Origin: Nocardia higoensis
GTDB lineage: Bacteria; Actinomycetota; Actinomycetes; Mycobacteriales; Mycobacteriaceae
Assembly (NCBI RefSeq): GCF_015477835.1
Contig: NZ_JADLQN010000005.1
Location: 1 to 64,000 of the forward strand
Length of the DNA: 64,000 bases
Reading direction: 5' to 3'
The position numbers and the translations under genes are program-made. The stretch's first letter is position 1. The number at the start of each line of letters is the position of its first letter. The notes under the pieces are model-generated. The model worked only from the letters and a program-made list of their open reading frames with translations, did not search any database and had not been told where the DNA came from. Below are positions 22,861 through 32,481 of the stretch, in pieces.

Positions 22861-24933
22861 ATGGCCGAACCTGCTCCGTCCACCGTCTACATCGCCTCCC
22901 CCGAGGGAGAGACCGGGAAATCGACGGTCGCCCTCGGCGTATTGCAGATGCTCTGCGCGACCACCGCGCGGGTGGGAGTGTTCCGGCCGATCACGCGCTC
23001 GACCACCGAACTCGATCACATCCTGGAACTGCTGCTCGAGCACAGCACCGCCGACATCGACTACACGCAGGCCATCGGCGTCACCTACGAGCAGGTGCAC
23101 GCCGACCCGGACGCCGCGATCAGCGAGATCGTCGAGCGCTTCCACGACGTCGCCGCCGTCTGCGACGCGGTGGTGGTGGTCGGCAGCGACTACACCGAGG
23201 TCGCCAGTCCCAGCGAGCTGCGGTTCAACGCCAGGATCGCGGTGAACCTGGGCGCGCCGGTGCTGCTGGTGGTGCGCGGCGCCGACCGCACGCCCACCGA
23301 GATCAAGCATCTGGTCGAGGTGTGCCTGAGTGAGTTGCGCACCGAGCACGCGGGCGCCCCGGTCGCGGTCGTCGCCAATCGGTGCGACCCCGAGCAGATC
23401 TCCGAAGTGCTCTCGGCCCTGACGGCATTCGACATGCCCTCCTGGGCGTTGCCCGAGGTGCCGTTGCTGATGGCGCCGACCATGGCCGAGCTCTGCGAGG
23501 CTGTCGACGGGCAGATGTACAGCGGCGATCCGGAACTGCTGCAGCGCGAGGCGTTGAAGATCATGGTCGGCGGCATGACGGCCGAGCACATCCTGGAACG
23601 GCTGGTCGACGGTGTGGTCGTGGTCGCGCCCGCGGATCGCTCCGATGTGCTGCTGAGCGTGGTGAACGCGCACGAGGCGGTCAGCTTCCCCTCGCTGTCG
23701 GGCATCATCATGAACGGCGGCCTGCTACCGCATCCGGCCATCGCCCGGCTGATGGAGGGCTTGAAACCCCGGCTGCCGATCCTCACCACCGCGCTGGGCA
23801 CCTACGACACCGCCAGTGCCGCCTACCGCGCCAGGGGCAAGATGTCGGCGGGCAACCCGCGCAAGGTCAACACCGCGCTGGCGCTGATGGAACAGCACGT
23901 CGACGCGCCGGAACTGCTCAGCCGCATCCGCGTCGAGCACAGCGACGTGGTGACCCCGCAGATGTTCGAATACCAGCTCCTCGAACGCGCCAGGGCCGAC
24001 CGCAAGCGCATCGTGCTCCCCGAGGGCGACGACGACCGGATCCTGCGCGCCGCGGGCCGGGTGCTGCAACGCAAGATCGCCGACCTGGTGATCCTGGGCG
24101 ACGAGACCGCCGTGCGTGCCCGCGCCGCCGAACTCGGCGTCGACATCGGCGAGGCCGAGGTTCTCGATCCGCGCACCTCCGAGTACCTGGACAAGTTCGC
24201 CGCGACCTACACCGAGCTGCGCAAGCACAAGGGCATGACACTGGACAGGGCGCGCGAAAAAGTGTGCGACATCTCCTATTTCGGCACGATGATGGTGCAC
24301 GAGGGCATCGCCGACGGCATGGTCTCCGGCGCCGCGCACACCACCGCGCACACCATCCGCCCGTCCTTCGAGATCATCAAGACGGTGCCCGGCGTGGACA
24401 CCGTGTCGAGCGTGTTCCTCATGTGCCTGGCCGATCGCGTGCTCGCCTACGGCGACTGCGCGGTGGTGCCCGACCCGAGTGCCGAACAGCTCGCCGACAT
24501 CGCGATCTCTTCGGCGGCCACGGCCGCCCGGTTCGGCATCGAGCCCAGGGTGGCGATGCTGTCGTACTCCACCGGTGAATCCGGCAGCGGCGCGGACGTG
24601 GACAAGGTGCGGTCGGCGACCCGCCTGGTGCGTGAGCGCGCGCCGGAGCTGCTGGTGGAGGGCCCGATTCAGTACGACGCGGCCATCGAGCCGACCGTGG
24701 CCGATGCCAAACTGCCCGACTCCGAGGTCGCGGGCCGCGCGACGGTGTTCATCTTCCCCGACCTCAACACCGGCAACAATACCTACAAAGCGGTGCAGCG
24801 CAGCGCGGGCGCGGTCGCGATCGGCCCGGTGCTGCAGGGCCTGAACAAGCCGGTCAACGATCTCTCGCGCGGTGCGCTGGTGGCCGACATCGTCAACACC
24901 ATCGCCATCACCGCCATCCAGGCGCAGGGCTGA
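22861..24933 (+). CDS. pta: Phosphate acetyltransferase
   Basis: A 690-aa long-form Pta converting acetyl-CoA and phosphate to acetyl phosphate and CoA. The N-terminal third is a P-loop-like DRTGG region (YIASPEGETGKSTVALGVLQ). The C-terminal catalytic domain includes RIVLPEGDDDRILRAAGRVL, MVSGAAHTTAHTIRP, MLSYSTGESGSGADVDKV, VEGPIQYDAA and FPDLNTGNNTYKAVQR. The ATG at 22861 is preceded by TGGAGGT. It is followed 17 bases later by ackA, as in M. tuberculosis Rv0408-Rv0409. Confidence 0.95.
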   Translation: MAEPAPSTVYIASPEGETGKSTVALGVLQMLCATTARVGVFRPITRSTTELDHILELLLEHSTADIDYTQAIGVTYEQVHADPDAAISEIVERFHDVAAVCDAVVVVGSDYTEVASPSELRFNARIAVNLGAPVLLVVRGADRTPTEIKHLVEVCLSELRTEHAGAPVAVVANRCDPEQISEVLSALTAFDMPSWALPEVPLLMAPTMAELCEAVDGQMYSGDPELLQREALKIMVGGMTAEHILERLVDGVVVVAPADRSDVLLSVVNAHEAVSFPSLSGIIMNGGLLPHPAIARLMEGLKPRLPILTTALGTYDTASAAYRARGKMSAGNPRKVNTALALMEQHVDAPELLSRIRVEHSDVVTPQMFEYQLLERARADRKRIVLPEGDDDRILRAAGRVLQRKIADLVILGDETAVRARAAELGVDIGEAEVLDPRTSEYLDKFAATYTELRKHKGMTLDRAREKVCDISYFGTMMVHEGIADGMVSGAAHTTAHTIRPSFEIIKTVPGVDTVSSVFLMCLADRVLAYGDCAVVPDPSAEQLADIAISSAATAARFGIEPRVAMLSYSTGESGSGADVDKVRSATRLVRERAPELLVEGPIQYDAAIEPTVADAKLPDSEVAGRATVFIFPDLNTGNNTYKAVQRSAGAVAIGPVLQGLNKPVNDLSRGALVADIVNTIAITAIQAQG

Positions 24934-24950
24934 GCGAGAGACACGGAGAG

Positions 24951-26177
24951 GTGAGTGGAACGGGCGTGGCTGTGACAGCGTGTGAGAACCACGTGCTGGT
25001 GATCAATTGCGGTTCGTCGTCGATCAAATATCAGCTGCTCGAACCGGACTCGGGCGAGGTGGCGGCCTCGGGCCTGGTCGAGCGCATCGGTGAGGACGAC
25101 AGCGCCATCGAACACCGATGCGGTGAACGCGTGCTGGAACGCCGCGGGCGCATCCCCGACCACCGGGCAGGGTTACGGCAGGTCTTCGAACTGTTCGACG
25201 AGACCGGGTTCGATCTGGCCGGGGCGGGACTGCGCGCGGTCGGGCACCGGGTGGTGCACGGCGGTGAGGTGTTCCACCAGCCGACGCTGGTGACCGACGA
25301 GGTGGTCGCGACCATCCTGGAGCTCACCGACCTCGCCCCCCTGCACAACCCGCCCAATGCGATCGGCATCGAGAGCGTTCGCGAGCTGCTGCCCGATGTG
25401 CCGCAGGTCGCGGTGTTCGATACGGCCTTCTTCTTCGACCTGCCCGCCGCCGCGGCGACCTACGCCATCGACAGGAAGGTCGCCGCCGAATACGGCATCC
25501 GCCGTTACGGATTCCACGGCACCTCGCACGAATACGTCTCCGGCCGGGCCGCCGAATTCCTCGGCCGCGATCCGAAGCAGTTGCGCCAGATCGTCTTCCA
25601 TCTCGGCAACGGCGCCTCGGCCTCGGCTGTGCGCGACAGCAGACCGATCGACACCTCGATGGGGCTCACCCCGCTCGAGGGCCTGGTCATGGGCACCCGG
25701 CCCGGCGACCTCGACCCCGGCATCCTCGGCCATCTCGCGCACGCGGGCGGTTTCGATGTCGAGCGCATCGACGCGCTGCTCAACCACGAGTCCGGACTCA
25801 AGGGCATGGCCGGGGTCAACGACTTCCGGGAACTGCGCAGGCTCATCGACGCAGGCGACCAGCACGCCCGCCTGGCCTACGACGTCTATGTCCACCGCCT
25901 GCGCCGCTACCTGGGGGCGTATCTGGTGGCGCTCGGCGGCGTCGACGTCATCACTTTCACGGCGGGCGTCGGCGAGAACAATCCGCACGTGCGGGCCGAC
26001 GCGCTGGCCGGTCTGAGCACCTTCGGTATCGAAGTCGATCCCGCCCTCAACGCGTCGAAAGACCGGACAGCTCGGCGGATTTCGCCACCGGATGCGCCGG
26101 TCACGGTGCTGGTGGTGCCGACCAACGAAGAGTTGGCGATCGCCCGCGCGGCGAGCCGGGTCGTGACCAGCACCTGA
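24951..26177 (+). CDS. ackA: Acetate kinase
   Basis: A 408-aa enzyme that interconverts acetyl phosphate plus ADP and acetate plus ATP. Family motifs are VLVINCGSSSIKYQLL (PROSITE 1), YGFHGTSHEYVSG, FHLGNGASASAVRDSRPIDT, MGLTPLEGLVMGTRPGDLDP and DVITFTAGVGENNPHVR. The GTG at 24951 has GGAGAG just upstream. GTG 24966 (VAVTACENH) is a possible later start that fits homolog lengths well. It forms an operon with pta. Confidence 0.95.
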   Translation: MSGTGVAVTACENHVLVINCGSSSIKYQLLEPDSGEVAASGLVERIGEDDSAIEHRCGERVLERRGRIPDHRAGLRQVFELFDETGFDLAGAGLRAVGHRVVHGGEVFHQPTLVTDEVVATILELTDLAPLHNPPNAIGIESVRELLPDVPQVAVFDTAFFFDLPAAAATYAIDRKVAAEYGIRRYGFHGTSHEYVSGRAAEFLGRDPKQLRQIVFHLGNGASASAVRDSRPIDTSMGLTPLEGLVMGTRPGDLDPGILGHLAHAGGFDVERIDALLNHESGLKGMAGVNDFRELRRLIDAGDQHARLAYDVYVHRLRRYLGAYLVALGGVDVITFTAGVGENNPHVRADALAGLSTFGIEVDPALNASKDRTARRISPPDAPVTVLVVPTNEELAIARAASRVVTST

Positions 26178-26180
26178 GCC

Positions 26181-26213
26181 CGGCTCGCAACGGGTCATCA
26201 GCGCGGCGAGCCG
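26181..26213. terminator. Possible hairpin between convergent ackA and pknG
   Basis: CGGCTCGC (26181-26188) pairs with GCGAGCCG (26206-26213) with a 17-base loop. It starts 4 bases after the ackA stop. It is weaker than other hairpins in the window. Confidence 0.4.
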
Positions 26214-26334
26214 ACCGGCCGGGACGACGAGTTCCGAATCCGGGGTCGTGCGGGATTCTGCGTGGCGCGTCGGGCCGCAGGATCTGTCCCTGGCTCGATG
26301 AGGAGAGGACGATCGCGCCGGGTCGAAACCATGC

Positions 26335-29088
26335 TCAGAACAGGGTTTTCGCGCGGAGCGCGTTGGCCAGATCCACGAGCGCGTAGCGGTGGGTGCGGCC
26401 GGGAGCGACGCGGGCGAGCGCGCGCAGACCGGCTTCGGTGCCCTCGCGCAGGTCGCGCTCGGTGAACGGCGCGCCGAGAAGTTCGGCGCCGCGGCGGCTG
26501 GGTTCGTTGCCCGCCCGCAACCAGGCCAGGGCCGTGCCGAGCACGATCACGCGCATCTGCGGGACCCGGCCCTCACCCGCGGGCAGTGCCGCGATCCGGC
26601 CCGCGGCGACGTGCAGGGTCGTTTCGGGCAGTTCGGCGACCGGAGCGGCGGTGAGCAGCAGCAGGATCGCGGTGAGCCGGGCGGTGGTGAAGGCGCGGGA
26701 GGTGGCGGGGACCTCGTCGAGAGCGCGCACCGCGTCGTCCACCCGGCCCGCGGCGGCGAGCTGACGGGCCAGGCCGAAGGCGGCGCTCACCACGGCGCGG
26801 TCGGTGCGCCAGACGGTCTCGTAGTACTTCTCCGCGTAGGCGCGCCACTGCTCGCGGTCCGGAGAATCCCAGTGCTGGAGAATCAGTTCGGCGGTGGCGG
26901 CGAGTGCGAGCTTGGGCGCGATCTCGCCGGGCAGCAGTCGCAGCACCTCCTCGAAACCGGCGAAGGCGGACTCGAACTGCTGCTCGCGCAGGTCGGCGAG
27001 TCCGCGGAACCAGTGCACCCGCCAATCGCCCGGCTCGAGTCCGGCGAGCAGGCGCAGCGATTCGGCGGCATGCCCCTGATCCAGACGGATGCGGATCTCG
27101 GCCAGACGCAGTTCCGTGCGCGCGGTGTCCGGGGCGTGCTCGGGATCGGCCTCGATCCGTTCGCACGCCGCGCGCAGTGCCTCGAGCGCCTGCTCGGGGT
27201 CGGGTTGCAGGGTCGCGGCCAGCAGTCCGGCGGCCGGGTCGGTCGGGTCGATGAGCGGGATGGGCAGGGCGAGCGCGACATCGGTGGCGCGCAGCAGGGC
27301 GTCGCGGGCGACGCCGTCGACGTAGGCGTCGGTGCGGCTGATGAGTTCCTCGGTGCCGAACCCGGCCCGCTGGGGACTGAACACTGTGGACAGCTGAGGA
27401 TGTTCCTCGCCGGTCTCCAGCGCGAGGATCTCCCGCAGCACGCCCGCCGCCTGCGCCGACATCGCGCGTGCCGAAGGGAACCGCCGGGTGGGGTCGGGGT
27501 CGGTCGCGCACAGCAGCAGCCGGTGGAAGAACTCGTGACGAGCGAGCACCGGATGGCCGGCCGGGTCGGGGATACCGGCGATGTAATAGCCGCGGTCCAT
27601 CGGCAGATCCAGCGTCAGCACCGCCAGGGTGCGGCCGACGGTGTGGATGTCGGTGGCGACGGTGGGTCCGGTGGAGGCGATCTCGGGGGCTTGGAAACCC
27701 TTGGTGCCGTACAGCGTTCCGTAGGCGTCCAGCGCGGTGACCGCGCCGAGGTCGATCAGTTTGACCTGGTCCTCGGTGATCATGATGTTGTCGGGCTTGA
27801 GGTCGTTGTAGGCCAAGCCGATCGAATGCAGGTAGTCCAGCGCGGGCAGGATCTCGAGCAGGTAGGCGATGGCGACGGTGACCGGCATCCGCTCCGGGCG
27901 CGGATGATCGTCGAGCAGCGACCGCAGCGACCGGCCGCCCACGTACTCCATGACGATGTAGCCGACCGGCTCGCCGTCCTTGCCGGGATGCTCGACGAAA
28001 TTGTGGATCTTGACGATGCTCGGATGCGCCACTTCGGCCAGGAACTGCCGCTCGGCCACCGCGACCGCCTGCGCTTCGGCGTCCCCCGCGTGCAACAGGC
28101 CCTTGAGCACCACCCACCGGTCGCTGACATTGCGGTCGATCGCCAGATAGATCCAGCCCAGCCCGCCGTGCGCCAGACAGCCCTGGATCTCGTACTGTCC
28201 GGCCACCATGTCGCCCGCGCGCAGCGACGGCCGGAAATCGTAAGGCGCGCCGCAGTTCTCGCACACGCCCGCCGAAGTCGCCGGGGTCACCGCCGTCGCC
28301 CGGCCCACCGGTTTCGCGCACCGCCCGCAGTAGCGCCTGCCCTCGCTGACCACCGGGTCGGTCAGCACGGCGGCCAGCGGATCGGCGGGCGGGATCGCCG
28401 GGACCGGAACCAGCCCGCCGCCGAGCCTGCGCACGGTGGGCCGGGATCGGGAGGTGCGGACGCTGCGGCCCGAGGCGGTCGGCATCGAACCCGGGCCCGT
28501 GCCCGAGCTGTGCTTCGCGTTCGTCCCGAAGCCCTTCGAGCGCGGTCCGGGGCTGGGCTCGGAAACCGGTCTCGGGGTGTATCCCGTGGCCTCGGCACCG
28601 GATTCGGGTCGAGGCATCGCGCCTGTCGGTGGGACGTCGTCGTTGCCGGGTGGGGCGACCGCCTCGGTCGGTGGGAAACTCTCGGCACCGGGCCGACGCA
28701 CCGCTCCCGTCGGTGCGTAGTGCTCGGCAGTGACGCCCTGCGAGGTGTCGGTGCGCGGGAAGTCGTCAGCGGCTGAGCCGGGCATGTCGCCCGTGCGCTG
28801 GTCGTTGTCACCGCCAGGCCGGGCATTCGTTCCTGGGGAAGGCTCGGCGTCGGCTCGGGAGACCTGCGCGGCGGGCGGTCGGGACACGAGACCGGTGGCA
28901 GGGATGTCACCCGGCTCGCGCGTCGGCCAGGCGACGGTGGCGGGCGCGACCTCGGTGGCGTTCCGTCCGGTGCGCAGTGGCTCGGTGCGGGCGTCCGCCG
29001 TCTCATCGGGCGCGTGCGGGAGTGCGGCCTCCGGTTGCCAGGCGTCGGGAGGCGGGGCGTCGGGGCGCGGGGCGTCGGGTTCGGTCAT
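26335..29088 (-). CDS. pknG: Serine/threonine protein kinase PknG
   Basis: A 917-aa soluble kinase; M. tuberculosis PknG has about 750. Residues 1-230 are a Pro/Ala/Thr-rich disordered extension with imperfect PPTxA...RPG repeats. A rubredoxin-like module follows with CGRC (about 253-256) and CENC. The kinase domain runs from about 299 (YEIQGCLAHGGLGWIYLAID) through YNDLKPDN (about 428) and LIDLG in place of DFG. The C-terminal ~350 residues are TPR-like. PknG phosphorylates GarA/OdhI-type FHA proteins to control 2-oxoglutarate dehydrogenase and glutamate metabolism. It lies 6 bases downstream of glnH, giving the order glnX-glnH-pknG. Confidence 0.95.
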   Translation of the reverse strand: MTEPDAPRPDAPPPDAWQPEAALPHAPDETADARTEPLRTGRNATEVAPATVAWPTREPGDIPATGLVSRPPAAQVSRADAEPSPGTNARPGGDNDQRTGDMPGSAADDFPRTDTSQGVTAEHYAPTGAVRRPGAESFPPTEAVAPPGNDDVPPTGAMPRPESGAEATGYTPRPVSEPSPGPRSKGFGTNAKHSSGTGPGSMPTASGRSVRTSRSRPTVRRLGGGLVPVPAIPPADPLAAVLTDPVVSEGRRYCGRCAKPVGRATAVTPATSAGVCENCGAPYDFRPSLRAGDMVAGQYEIQGCLAHGGLGWIYLAIDRNVSDRWVVLKGLLHAGDAEAQAVAVAERQFLAEVAHPSIVKIHNFVEHPGKDGEPVGYIVMEYVGGRSLRSLLDDHPRPERMPVTVAIAYLLEILPALDYLHSIGLAYNDLKPDNIMITEDQVKLIDLGAVTALDAYGTLYGTKGFQAPEIASTGPTVATDIHTVGRTLAVLTLDLPMDRGYYIAGIPDPAGHPVLARHEFFHRLLLCATDPDPTRRFPSARAMSAQAAGVLREILALETGEEHPQLSTVFSPQRAGFGTEELISRTDAYVDGVARDALLRATDVALALPIPLIDPTDPAAGLLAATLQPDPEQALEALRAACERIEADPEHAPDTARTELRLAEIRIRLDQGHAAESLRLLAGLEPGDWRVHWFRGLADLREQQFESAFAGFEEVLRLLPGEIAPKLALAATAELILQHWDSPDREQWRAYAEKYYETVWRTDRAVVSAAFGLARQLAAAGRVDDAVRALDEVPATSRAFTTARLTAILLLLTAAPVAELPETTLHVAAGRIAALPAGEGRVPQMRVIVLGTALAWLRAGNEPSRRGAELLGAPFTERDLREGTEAGLRALARVAPGRTHRYALVDLANALRAKTLF

Positions 29089-29094
29089 CGGCGC

Positions 29095-30066
29095 TCAGTC
29101 CTGGTAGGTCGCGGCGGGCGGGCTCGGCGCGGGTCCGAGGACCGAAAGCCATTGCTGGTGAAGGCGGGTCCACGTGCCGTCGGAACGCAGGCGTTCGAGC
29201 GTGCGGTTGACGAAGCGCACCAGGTCCTCGGCGTCCTTGGGGATGCCGATGCCGTAGGGCTCGGCGCTGATGCTGTCGCCGACCACCTGGGTGTAGGGGT
29301 CCTGGGCGGCCAGGCCGGCGAGGATCGCGTCGTCGGTGCTCACCGCGTCCACTTGGCGTTGCTGCAACACCACCAGGCAGTCGGCCCAACTCGGCACGGT
29401 CAGCACCGCGGCGGCGGACTGCTCGCGGCGGATGCGGTCCAGCGACGTCGTGCCGCGCACCACGCACACCCGTTTGCCCGCCAGGTCGCCGATGCCGCCG
29501 ATGCCGGAGTCCTTCATCGCCAGCACCCGCTGGTCGGCCCGCAGATACACCGTCGAGAACGCGACCTTCTCCTTGCGCTCGCAGGTGATGGTCATGGTCT
29601 TGGCGACCACATCCACGGTCCGGTCCTGCAACGCCTGCTCGCGATCGCCCGAACTGAGTGTGCGGAACTCGACCAGCTCCGGATCACCGAGCAGGTCGGC
29701 GGCGATCTCACGGGCGATGTCGGCGTCGAAACCGACGACCCGGCCGGTGGTCGGATCGCGGAAGCTGAACAGGTTGCTTCCGGTGTCCAAGCCGACCACC
29801 AGCCTGCCGCGCCGACGGATCGCGTCGAGGGTGGGCCCGGCGGCCGCCCCATCCGGGCGCAGGCTCGCGGTCGGGTCACCGCAGGCCGCCTCGTCGCGCG
29901 GGGGCAGCGGGGCGGCGGTGTCCAGCAGCTCCGCTCCGGCGGGCAGCGGCGGACCGCCGATGTCCGGCCCCGACGGGCGACCGGCCGGCTCCGGCGCCGA
30001 CCCACAGCCGGTGAGGATCGCGCATCCGGCCAGCAGTGCGGCGCACACCGCGCGCCGGGCCCTCAC
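29095..30066 (-). CDS. glnH: Glutamate/aspartate-binding lipoprotein GlnH
   Basis: A 323-aa solute-binding protein. A lipoprotein signal ends in AILTGCGS (lipobox LTGC, C21). SBP_bac_3 motifs follow: RGRLVVGLDTGSNLFSFRDP, VGFDADIAREIAADLLGDPE, AFSTVYLRADQRVLA, LAGKRVCVVRGTTS and GIPKDAEDLVRFVNRTLERL. It starts with GTG, overlapping the glnX stop (GTGA). There is no ABC permease partner. As in mycobacteria, it probably presents amino acids to GlnX and signals to PknG rather than importing them. Confidence 0.92.
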   Translation of the reverse strand: MRARRAVCAALLAGCAILTGCGSAPEPAGRPSGPDIGGPPLPAGAELLDTAAPLPPRDEAACGDPTASLRPDGAAAGPTLDAIRRRGRLVVGLDTGSNLFSFRDPTTGRVVGFDADIAREIAADLLGDPELVEFRTLSSGDREQALQDRTVDVVAKTMTITCERKEKVAFSTVYLRADQRVLAMKDSGIGGIGDLAGKRVCVVRGTTSLDRIRREQSAAAVLTVPSWADCLVVLQQRQVDAVSTDDAILAGLAAQDPYTQVVGDSISAEPYGIGIPKDAEDLVRFVNRTLERLRSDGTWTRLHQQWLSVLGPAPSPPAATYQD

Positions 30067-31568
30067 CGGTACTCCCGCAGTCGCGGCCAGATACCCGCGC
30101 AGACGCCGCCGATCGCGAGCAGCACGAGCACCAGCGCGCCGGGGGAGAGAAAGTCCAGCGCACGCGCGGCGTGGGAGATGTGATCGCGTTGGTGGACGCG
30201 GGTCTCCTCCAGCGCGCCGTCCAGCGCCAGATCCAGCGCGTCGACGGCCGCCGAGGTCTCCGCGACGCCGGAACCGGTGGCGACCTGCGCGGCGCCCGGG
30301 TAGTCGCCGCGCGCCAGCGCGTCGTTCATCCGCTGATGCGACGCGCGCCAGCGGTCCAGCGCCGCCGTGGCCGAGTCGACCGCGTCGGTGGCCGGCGCTT
30401 CGTCCGGGTAGCCTTCGAGCAGGTCGGCGATCCGGGCGATGCTCTCGTCGTAGATCCGGTCGTAGTCGCCTGTCGCGTCACGCCTGGCCAGTTTCAGGGT
30501 CTCCGCCGTGCGCGCCTGGTGGGTGAGGATGCGGCTCTCCACCAGCCGGGAACCGGGTACCGTGCCCTCGTCGCGACCGCCGATCATCGCCGCCGCCGAG
30601 ATCGATCCGGCGATCACCGTCCAGGCCAGCAGGATCAGCATCGCCGCCGACGCGGCCAGCAGACCGGGATTGAGCACTCGGCGCCATCGTCGGGTGAGCA
30701 ATGTCTGTACCCACGCCAGCGCGCCGAGCGCCACGAGCAGCAGCACGATCGCCGTCCACGGTGGCCGCACATGCCTGCGTCCGGCCTCGTCGACCGCCGC
30801 CGACCGATGGTCCTCCAGCTCCTCGGCCATCGGCAGCAGCGTGCTCTGCATCTGGTGGGATGCCTCGCTCAGATACGCCGCGCCCACCGGGTAACCGCTG
30901 CGATTGTTGGCTCGTGCGGTCTCGACCAAGCCCGTGTACACCGGCAGACCGGTGGCGATGCCGGTGCGCAGTCGGGCGTCGGCTTCGGCGTCGCCCGCGC
31001 CGATCACCACTTCGGCCGCGGCCGCGCCGACGGCCTGGGCGTAGCGTTCGCGCACTGTCTGCGGTTCCAGACCGCCGGAGATGAAGGCGGTGCTCGCGGC
31101 GGCGTCGGCGATCGACAACGAGGTGTAGAGCCGGTGCGCCGAATGCGCCTCCGGTTCGGTCTCCGCCAGCAGCACGTCCAGTGCCAGCTGCCGGTCTCCG
31201 ACCATGTCGGCGGTGACGACGGCCGCGCTCGCGCACAACGCGATCAACAGCAATCCCACCGCGATCAGCAACCCCGGCGAGGATGTCGCGAAGGCCCGGA
31301 CGTTGGCCGGGTCGAGCCGCTCGCGCACGGCGGCGGCCGCGGCGCCTCGCTGCCCGGTGCGTGGCTTCCGCGGCGGCCGCGCCTCCCGTGTCGGCCACGG
31401 CTGCCTCGTATCCGCCGTCGTCGGCACTCGATCATCTCCGCCGCCCGGCGCGGGGCCTGCCCGTGTGCCGCGGACTGCCGTCCGCGTCCGCTCGTCGGCC
31501 TCCGGATCAGCGTCCGTCCCGGTCCCGAGCCCCGCTCCTGCGCCGCGCCCGCTTTCCGCCCGTGTCAT
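30063..31568 (-). CDS. glnX: Transmembrane sensor GlnX (Rv0412c-type)
   Basis: A 501-aa membrane protein. A charged, Arg/Pro-rich cytoplasmic tail (about 1-85) leads to a first helix (SSPGLLIAVGLLLIALCASA), a helical extracytoplasmic domain, two central helices (WTAIVLLLVALGALAWVQTL and NPGLLAASAAMLILLAWTVI), a second helical domain, and a last helix (GALVLVLLAIGGVCAGIW). The start at 31568 (MTRAESG) has GGAGG 7 bases upstream; a longer frame to 31610 is less likely. It heads the glnX-glnH-pknG operon and is thought to relay amino-acid binding by GlnH to PknG. Confidence 0.88.
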   Translation of the reverse strand: MTRAESGRGAGAGLGTGTDADPEADERTRTAVRGTRAGPAPGGGDDRVPTTADTRQPWPTREARPPRKPRTGQRGAAAAAVRERLDPANVRAFATSSPGLLIAVGLLLIALCASAAVVTADMVGDRQLALDVLLAETEPEAHSAHRLYTSLSIADAAASTAFISGGLEPQTVRERYAQAVGAAAAEVVIGAGDAEADARLRTGIATGLPVYTGLVETARANNRSGYPVGAAYLSEASHQMQSTLLPMAEELEDHRSAAVDEAGRRHVRPPWTAIVLLLVALGALAWVQTLLTRRWRRVLNPGLLAASAAMLILLAWTVIAGSISAAAMIGGRDEGTVPGSRLVESRILTHQARTAETLKLARRDATGDYDRIYDESIARIADLLEGYPDEAPATDAVDSATAALDRWRASHQRMNDALARGDYPGAAQVATGSGVAETSAAVDALDLALDGALEETRVHQRDHISHAARALDFLSPGALVLVLLAIGGVCAGIWPRLREYR

Positions 31569-31708
31569 CCGTCCACCTCCGCGGTCCGCGTCCCGGCCGT
31601 GCGCCTGCATCGCAGTTTATTGTGGTCATATCGATGCCGCGGTGCGTCGGACACCCCCGGGCGGGTGCGGCGGGGGTGGTGCGTCGCGGCGGAACGAGGA
31701 TGGTTGCG

Positions 31709-32386
31709 ATGCGTGGTGACGGCGACGGGTGGTCCATCGGCCCGGACGGCCTACGGCACTGGGGCAAGTACGGTGCTGCCGGATTGTTGCTGCGAGCGCC
31801 GCTGGCGGGCGGAGGCTCGGCCGTACTGCTCCAGCATCGGGCCCCGTGGAGCCATCAGGGCGGCACCTGGGCGCTGCCCGGCGGCGCCAAGGACAGCCAC
31901 GAATCCTCCGTGCACGCCGCCGTCCGCGAAGCCGAGGAGGAAGCGGGCATCGCGCACACCGAGATCCGCGTCCGCGCCGAGCGGGTGACCGCGTCGGTTC
32001 TCAGCGGCTGGACCTACACGACGGTCGTCGCCGACGCCCCGGCCACACTCGAGACCAGCGCCAACCGTGAAAGCCTCGAACTGGCCTGGGTCCCGGAGGA
32101 CGAAGTCACCGACCGCCCCCTGCACCCCGGCTTCGCCGCCGCCTGGCCCACCCTGCGCGCCACCCCGGCGCGCGCCGTATGGGAGGAATTGGCGGCCGCC
32201 GGTGACGCCGAGGCGATCGCCGCCGCCCTGCCCCGCACGGTGGACCTCGCCGACCAGGGGTTCTACTGGTTGCACGCCGACCCGGCCGGGCCCGGCGGCG
32301 AAGCCCACATCGTCGCGGCCGCTGAAGGAGCGGGCCCAGTCTCTGTGTCCACGCTGTCGATGACCGTCCGCCAAATACTCGCCTGA
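31709..32386 (+). CDS. mutT3: NUDIX hydrolase, MutT3-type
   Basis: A 225-aa protein with a complete Nudix box (G-x5-E-x7-REUxEExGU), seen from GGAKDSHESSVHAAVREAEE to EAGI. The N-terminus DGLRHWGKYGAAGLLL is typical of actinobacterial MutT3 (Rv0413), which hydrolyses oxidised or deaminated purine nucleotides. The ATG at 31709 was chosen with GAGGA about 9 bases upstream; ATG 31700 is in frame but too close to the same site. It is divergent from glnX and convergent with thiE. Confidence 0.88.
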   Translation: MRGDGDGWSIGPDGLRHWGKYGAAGLLLRAPLAGGGSAVLLQHRAPWSHQGGTWALPGGAKDSHESSVHAAVREAEEEAGIAHTEIRVRAERVTASVLSGWTYTTVVADAPATLETSANRESLELAWVPEDEVTDRPLHPGFAAAWPTLRATPARAVWEELAAAGDAEAIAAALPRTVDLADQGFYWLHADPAGPGGEAHIVAAAEGAGPVSVSTLSMTVRQILA

Positions 32387-32389
32387 GCT

Positions 32390-32427
32390 GTTCCACCGGC
32401 TCAGGCCGGTCGATCCAGGGGTGGAAC
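32390..32427. terminator. Nested hairpin between convergent mutT3 and thiE
   Basis: GTTCCACC (32390-32397) pairs with GGTGGAAC (32420-32427). An alternative inner stem, ACCGGC (32395-32400) with GCCGGT (32405-32410), overlaps the left arm. It starts 3 bases after the mutT3 stop. Confidence 0.55.
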
Positions 32428-32481
32428 TACACGCGGCCGGATTGCGGCGCGCAGGTCGGTTGGGCGCGACCAGCTCGCGCA

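Noticed and set aside
26389..28776. 795-codon plus-strand frame under pknG
   Set aside because: Antisense shadow of the kinase gene with low-complexity, arginine-rich translation.
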